The notes beneath the pieces are model-generated. The model was not told the DNA's origin. It was given only the letters and a program-made list of their open reading frames with translations, and did not search any database. Below are positions 61,818-64,000 of a DNA stretch of 64,000 nt, piece after piece. The DNA is from Variovorax sp. dw_308 (GTDB lineage: Bacteria; Pseudomonadota; Gammaproteobacteria; Burkholderiales; Burkholderiaceae_C), in the NCBI RefSeq assembly GCF_019207085.1, contig NZ_JAATOM010000002.1:558001-622000 (forward strand), written 5' to 3'. Each line of letters opens with the position of its first letter. The first letter of the stretch is position 1. Position numbers and translations under genes: made by a program.

Positions 61818-63131
61818 TCATTGCTTTTGAAACGGACCCCAGTCCGGTTCGCGTATGTCGCCTGCCTGTCCTGCCAATCGAGCCTTGATCTTGCCGTCGA
61901 GTGTTGTGGTCATCAGCGCTTCCTTGCCGCCGAGTTGCGTTGCATAGACGATGAGCTTGCTGTTGGGTGCAAAGCTGGGCTTCTCGTCGGCAGAGGTGTC
62001 GGTGATGGCTGACACATTGCCGGACGACAACTCCATCACGTGGAGTTTGAAGGCACCACCCACCCTGGAGATGTAGGCCAACCACCGTCCATCGGCGCTG
62101 ACGGACGGAGAAATGTTGTAGGTGCCGGTGAAGGTCACGCGGGTCGGGTTGCCACCGCCCGCGCCCATCTTGTAGATCTGCGGGGCACCGCCGCGGTCGC
62201 TCACGAAGTAGATCGTGCCGCCATCGGACGAGTAGACCGGCTCGGTATCGATGCTGTTGCTCTGCGTGAGGCGCTTGGCTTCGCCGCCGTTGGACGAGAT
62301 GGTGTAGAGCTGCGAGCCGCCGTCGCGGCTCAGCGTCACCGCCAGCGTGCCACCATCGGGCGACCAGGCCGGCGCGCTGTTGTTGCCGCGGAAGTTGGCG
62401 ACCAGGCGGCGCTGGCCGCTGGCCACGTTGTGCACGTAGACCACGGGCTTGCGCGACTCGAAGGACACGTAGGCCAGCTGTCCGCCGTTGGAAGACCAGC
62501 GCGGGGAAATGATCGGCTCGGGGCTGGTCAGCGCCGCCTGCGCGTTCTCGCCGTCGGCGTCCGCCACCCACAGCGTGTAGCGCCCGCCCTTGGTGACGTA
62601 GGCGATGCGCGTGGAGAAGATGCCCTTCTCGCCGGTCAGCTTTTCATAGACGAAGTCGGCGATGCGGTGCGCGGCGAGGCGCAGGTCGCCCTGGGGAACG
62701 GTGTAGCTCTGGCCGCCGAGGTCCTGCCCGCGCACCACGTCCCACAAGCGGAACAGCACCGAGTAGCGGCCATCGGCAAGGCGGGTCACGCTGCCGCCGA
62801 CCACCGAGTCCGCCGTACGCTGGCGCCACAGGCTGAGGTCCGGCCGCGAGGCTTCGTCCATCACCTGCCCCGACGCATCGACGCCGCGGAACTGCCCGCT
62901 GCGCTCGAGGTCGGCCTGCACGATGGCGGAGATCTTCTGCGGCGACGCGTCCTGCCCCTTGAACGGCACGATCGCGATCGGCAACTGCGTCAAGCCCACG
63001 CCCGTCACTTCGACCCGGAACTGGGCGAGTGCAGGAAGCGCAGGGGAGGCAGCAAGTGCCGCGATGAGGCTGCGGCGGGCGAGGAACGATGAAGAAGGAG
63101 TTGGGGAGGAGTCGTGCAACGGCTTGATCAT
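61818..63131 (-). CDS. tolB: Tol-Pal translocation protein TolB
   Basis: A 437-residue periplasmic protein with a signal peptide ending ALA|QFRVEV, an N-terminal alpha/beta domain (LPIAIVPFKGQDASPQKISA, DLERSGQFR) and a six-bladed WD-like propeller with repeated WSPDGG/YSSDGG/SWNGG-type blades (ISPRWSSNGGQLAYVSFESR, SAPAWSPDGGTLAVTLSRDG, TEPVYSSDGGTIYFVSDRGG). It binds Pal and TolA. tolQ, tolR and tolA are not next to it, because a divergent transporter gene follows upstream; they must lie elsewhere. Confidence 0.97.
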   Translation of the reverse strand: MIKPLHDSSPTPSSSFLARRSLIAALAASPALPALAQFRVEVTGVGLTQLPIAIVPFKGQDASPQKISAIVQADLERSGQFRGVDASGQVMDEASRPDLSLWRQRTADSVVGGSVTRLADGRYSVLFRLWDVVRGQDLGGQSYTVPQGDLRLAAHRIADFVYEKLTGEKGIFSTRIAYVTKGGRYTLWVADADGENAQAALTSPEPIISPRWSSNGGQLAYVSFESRKPVVYVHNVASGQRRLVANFRGNNSAPAWSPDGGTLAVTLSRDGGSQLYTISSNGGEAKRLTQSNSIDTEPVYSSDGGTIYFVSDRGGAPQIYKMGAGGGNPTRVTFTGTYNISPSVSADGRWLAYISRVGGAFKLHVMELSSGNVSAITDTSADEKPSFAPNSKLIVYATQLGGKEALMTTTLDGKIKARLAGQAGDIREPDWGPFQKQ

Positions 63132-63293
63132 GCGGTTCGGAGATGTTTCCGGTCAGAAAGTTTCTGGGCCGGGCGTAACGAAACGACATGGTACACACTG
63201 CATCAACACCCACGTCACAAACTGTGTACTGCCTGACCATCGCCGGCGGGTCGTTGAAATGCGTATTCGGGGCCGCCCGTAGAATGCGCCGCC

Positions 63294-64000
63294 ATGCAGC
63301 CTTCTACTGACGACGCGATCGCGCGCCCTCCCCTGACGCGCCGGTTGGCAAGGCTCATGACGTGGTTCGGCCAGTCGCGCCAGTGGTGGGCGCTTGGCGT
63401 CGTCTCCGCGATGATCGCAGCGCTCACCGAGCCGCTGATACCGGCGCTGCTCAAGCCGCTGCTCGACCGCGGATTCACCGGCAAGCTGCAGATGTGGCTG
63501 GTGCCGGCCTTCGTCATCGGCCTGTTCGCGGTGCGCGGGCTGGCCCAGTTCGTATCGCAGTACGCGCTCGCCCGGATCGCGAACGAAGGCATGCAGCGAC
63601 TGCGGCGCGTGCTGTTCGACAGCTTGCTCGGCGCGGAACTCGCGCTGTTCACGCGGCAATCCGCCAGCGCGCTGTCCAACACCGTCGTCTATGAAGTGCA
63701 GACCGGCGCCATGCTGCTGGTGCAGGCGCTGCTGGGCCTGTCGCGCGACGGCTTCACTGCCGTGGCGCTGCTGTTCTACCTGCTCTATCTCAACTGGAAG
63801 CTCACGCTCATCATCGGCGTGCTGCTGCCGGGCGTGGCCTGGATCATGAAGTTCTTTTCGAAGCGGCTCTACCACTTCACCCGGCTTGGCCAGCAGGCAA
63901 CCGATGAACTGGCCTATGTCGTGGAAGAAAACGTGCTGGCCCATCGCATGGTGCGCCTCCATGGCGCCGAAGCGGGCCAGCTGGGCCGCTTCGAAAAGCT
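63294..64000 (+). CDS. msbA: lipid A/lipid flippase MsbA-like ABC exporter, N-terminal part
   Basis: The reading runs off the window after 235 codons. It is the transmembrane domain of a type I ABC exporter: TWFGQSRQWWALGVVSAMIA, ALTEPLIPALLKPLLDRGF, GLAQFVSQYALARIANEGMQ, the LRRVLFDSLL coupling helix, and VVEENVLAHRMVRLHGAEAG. The TEPLIPALLKPLLD block and the overall look match MsbA, which flips lipid A across the inner membrane. The ATPase half is outside the window. ATG at 63294; the gap to the divergent tolB is 162 bases. Confidence 0.87.
   Translation, partial: MQPSTDDAIARPPLTRRLARLMTWFGQSRQWWALGVVSAMIAALTEPLIPALLKPLLDRGFTGKLQMWLVPAFVIGLFAVRGLAQFVSQYALARIANEGMQRLRRVLFDSLLGAELALFTRQSASALSNTVVYEVQTGAMLLVQALLGLSRDGFTAVALLFYLLYLNWKLTLIIGVLLPGVAWIMKFFSKRLYHFTRLGQQATDELAYVVEENVLAHRMVRLHGAEAGQLGRFEK

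Noticed and set aside
63254..63285. TTGAAA/TAGAAT promoter for the msbA-like gene
   Set aside because: The spacing is 20 bases, longer than usual, and other placements are equally weak, so no promoter is called.

Overview
The window is high-GC DNA read as a betaproteobacterium of the order Burkholderiales, most likely a Variovorax/Acidovorax-type Comamonadaceae. The reasons are a Bug/TctC-type substrate-binding protein, a Burkholderiales-type porin, many acyl-CoA catabolic genes and strong GC-rich codon use; this is inference, since no 16S gene is present. The right end is core genome: tRNA-Lys, tcdA, the tolB-pal-cpoB block and the start of an msbA-like exporter. Most of the rest is accessory catabolic DNA.

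Layout. 0-10 kb: a LysR fragment, then an IclR-controlled locus. It has a leftward operon (Bug protein, APH-type kinase, ACAD11-like dehydrogenase, SDR, acyl-CoA dehydrogenase) and a divergent rightward operon (crotonase, CoA-transferase, acyl-CoA dehydrogenase). Two near-identical 19-bp palindromes sit at the two control regions. 10-16 kb: a complete beta-oxidation module (acyl-CoA dehydrogenase, SCPx-type thiolase, two MaoC half-proteins, SDR, acyl-CoA ligase). 16.5-19.6 kb: a lower-GC two-gene Gabija-like anti-phage system. 20.3-26.7 kb: a MalT-type LuxR regulator, an AMACR-like racemase, an acyl-CoA dehydrogenase and a degenerate dehydrogenase paralogue. 26.9-33.9 kb: porin, HSL-type esterase, a phasin/PhaE-like protein, a PhaC-like enzyme, a GNAT enzyme and a large secreted protein. 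34-45.6 kb: mixed regulators and enzymes (CadC-like, NTF2-like, LysR, HAD, class II aldolase, PQQ-type propeller, amino-acid binding lipoprotein, AraC, ceramidase-like lipoprotein). 45.7-56.6 kb: a divergent catabolic locus (alcohol dehydrogenase, feruloyl-CoA-synthase-like ligase and MFS leftward; aldehyde dehydrogenase, second MalT-type regulator, second thiolase and second SDR rightward). 56.7-59.5 kb: an island with a Bd3614-like deaminase and broken gene pieces next to tRNA-Lys.

How it fits together. Five copies of a 17-bp palindrome, CCACTCC-N3-GGAGTGG with at most one arm mismatch, lie before the dehydrogenase at 10.1 kb, the thiolase at 11.4 kb, the esterase at 28.4 kb and, as a pair, between the divergent alcohol and aldehyde dehydrogenases at 50.2 kb. 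This ties the scattered modules into one inferred regulon, probably read by one or both MalT-type regulators. The enzymes together suggest ester hydrolysis, oxidation of an alcohol to an acid, CoA activation and beta-oxidation of alpha-methyl-branched or isoprenoid-like acyl chains (racemase, SCPx thiolase, MaoC hydratase, 17beta-HSD4-like SDR). The substrate itself cannot be read from the sequence.
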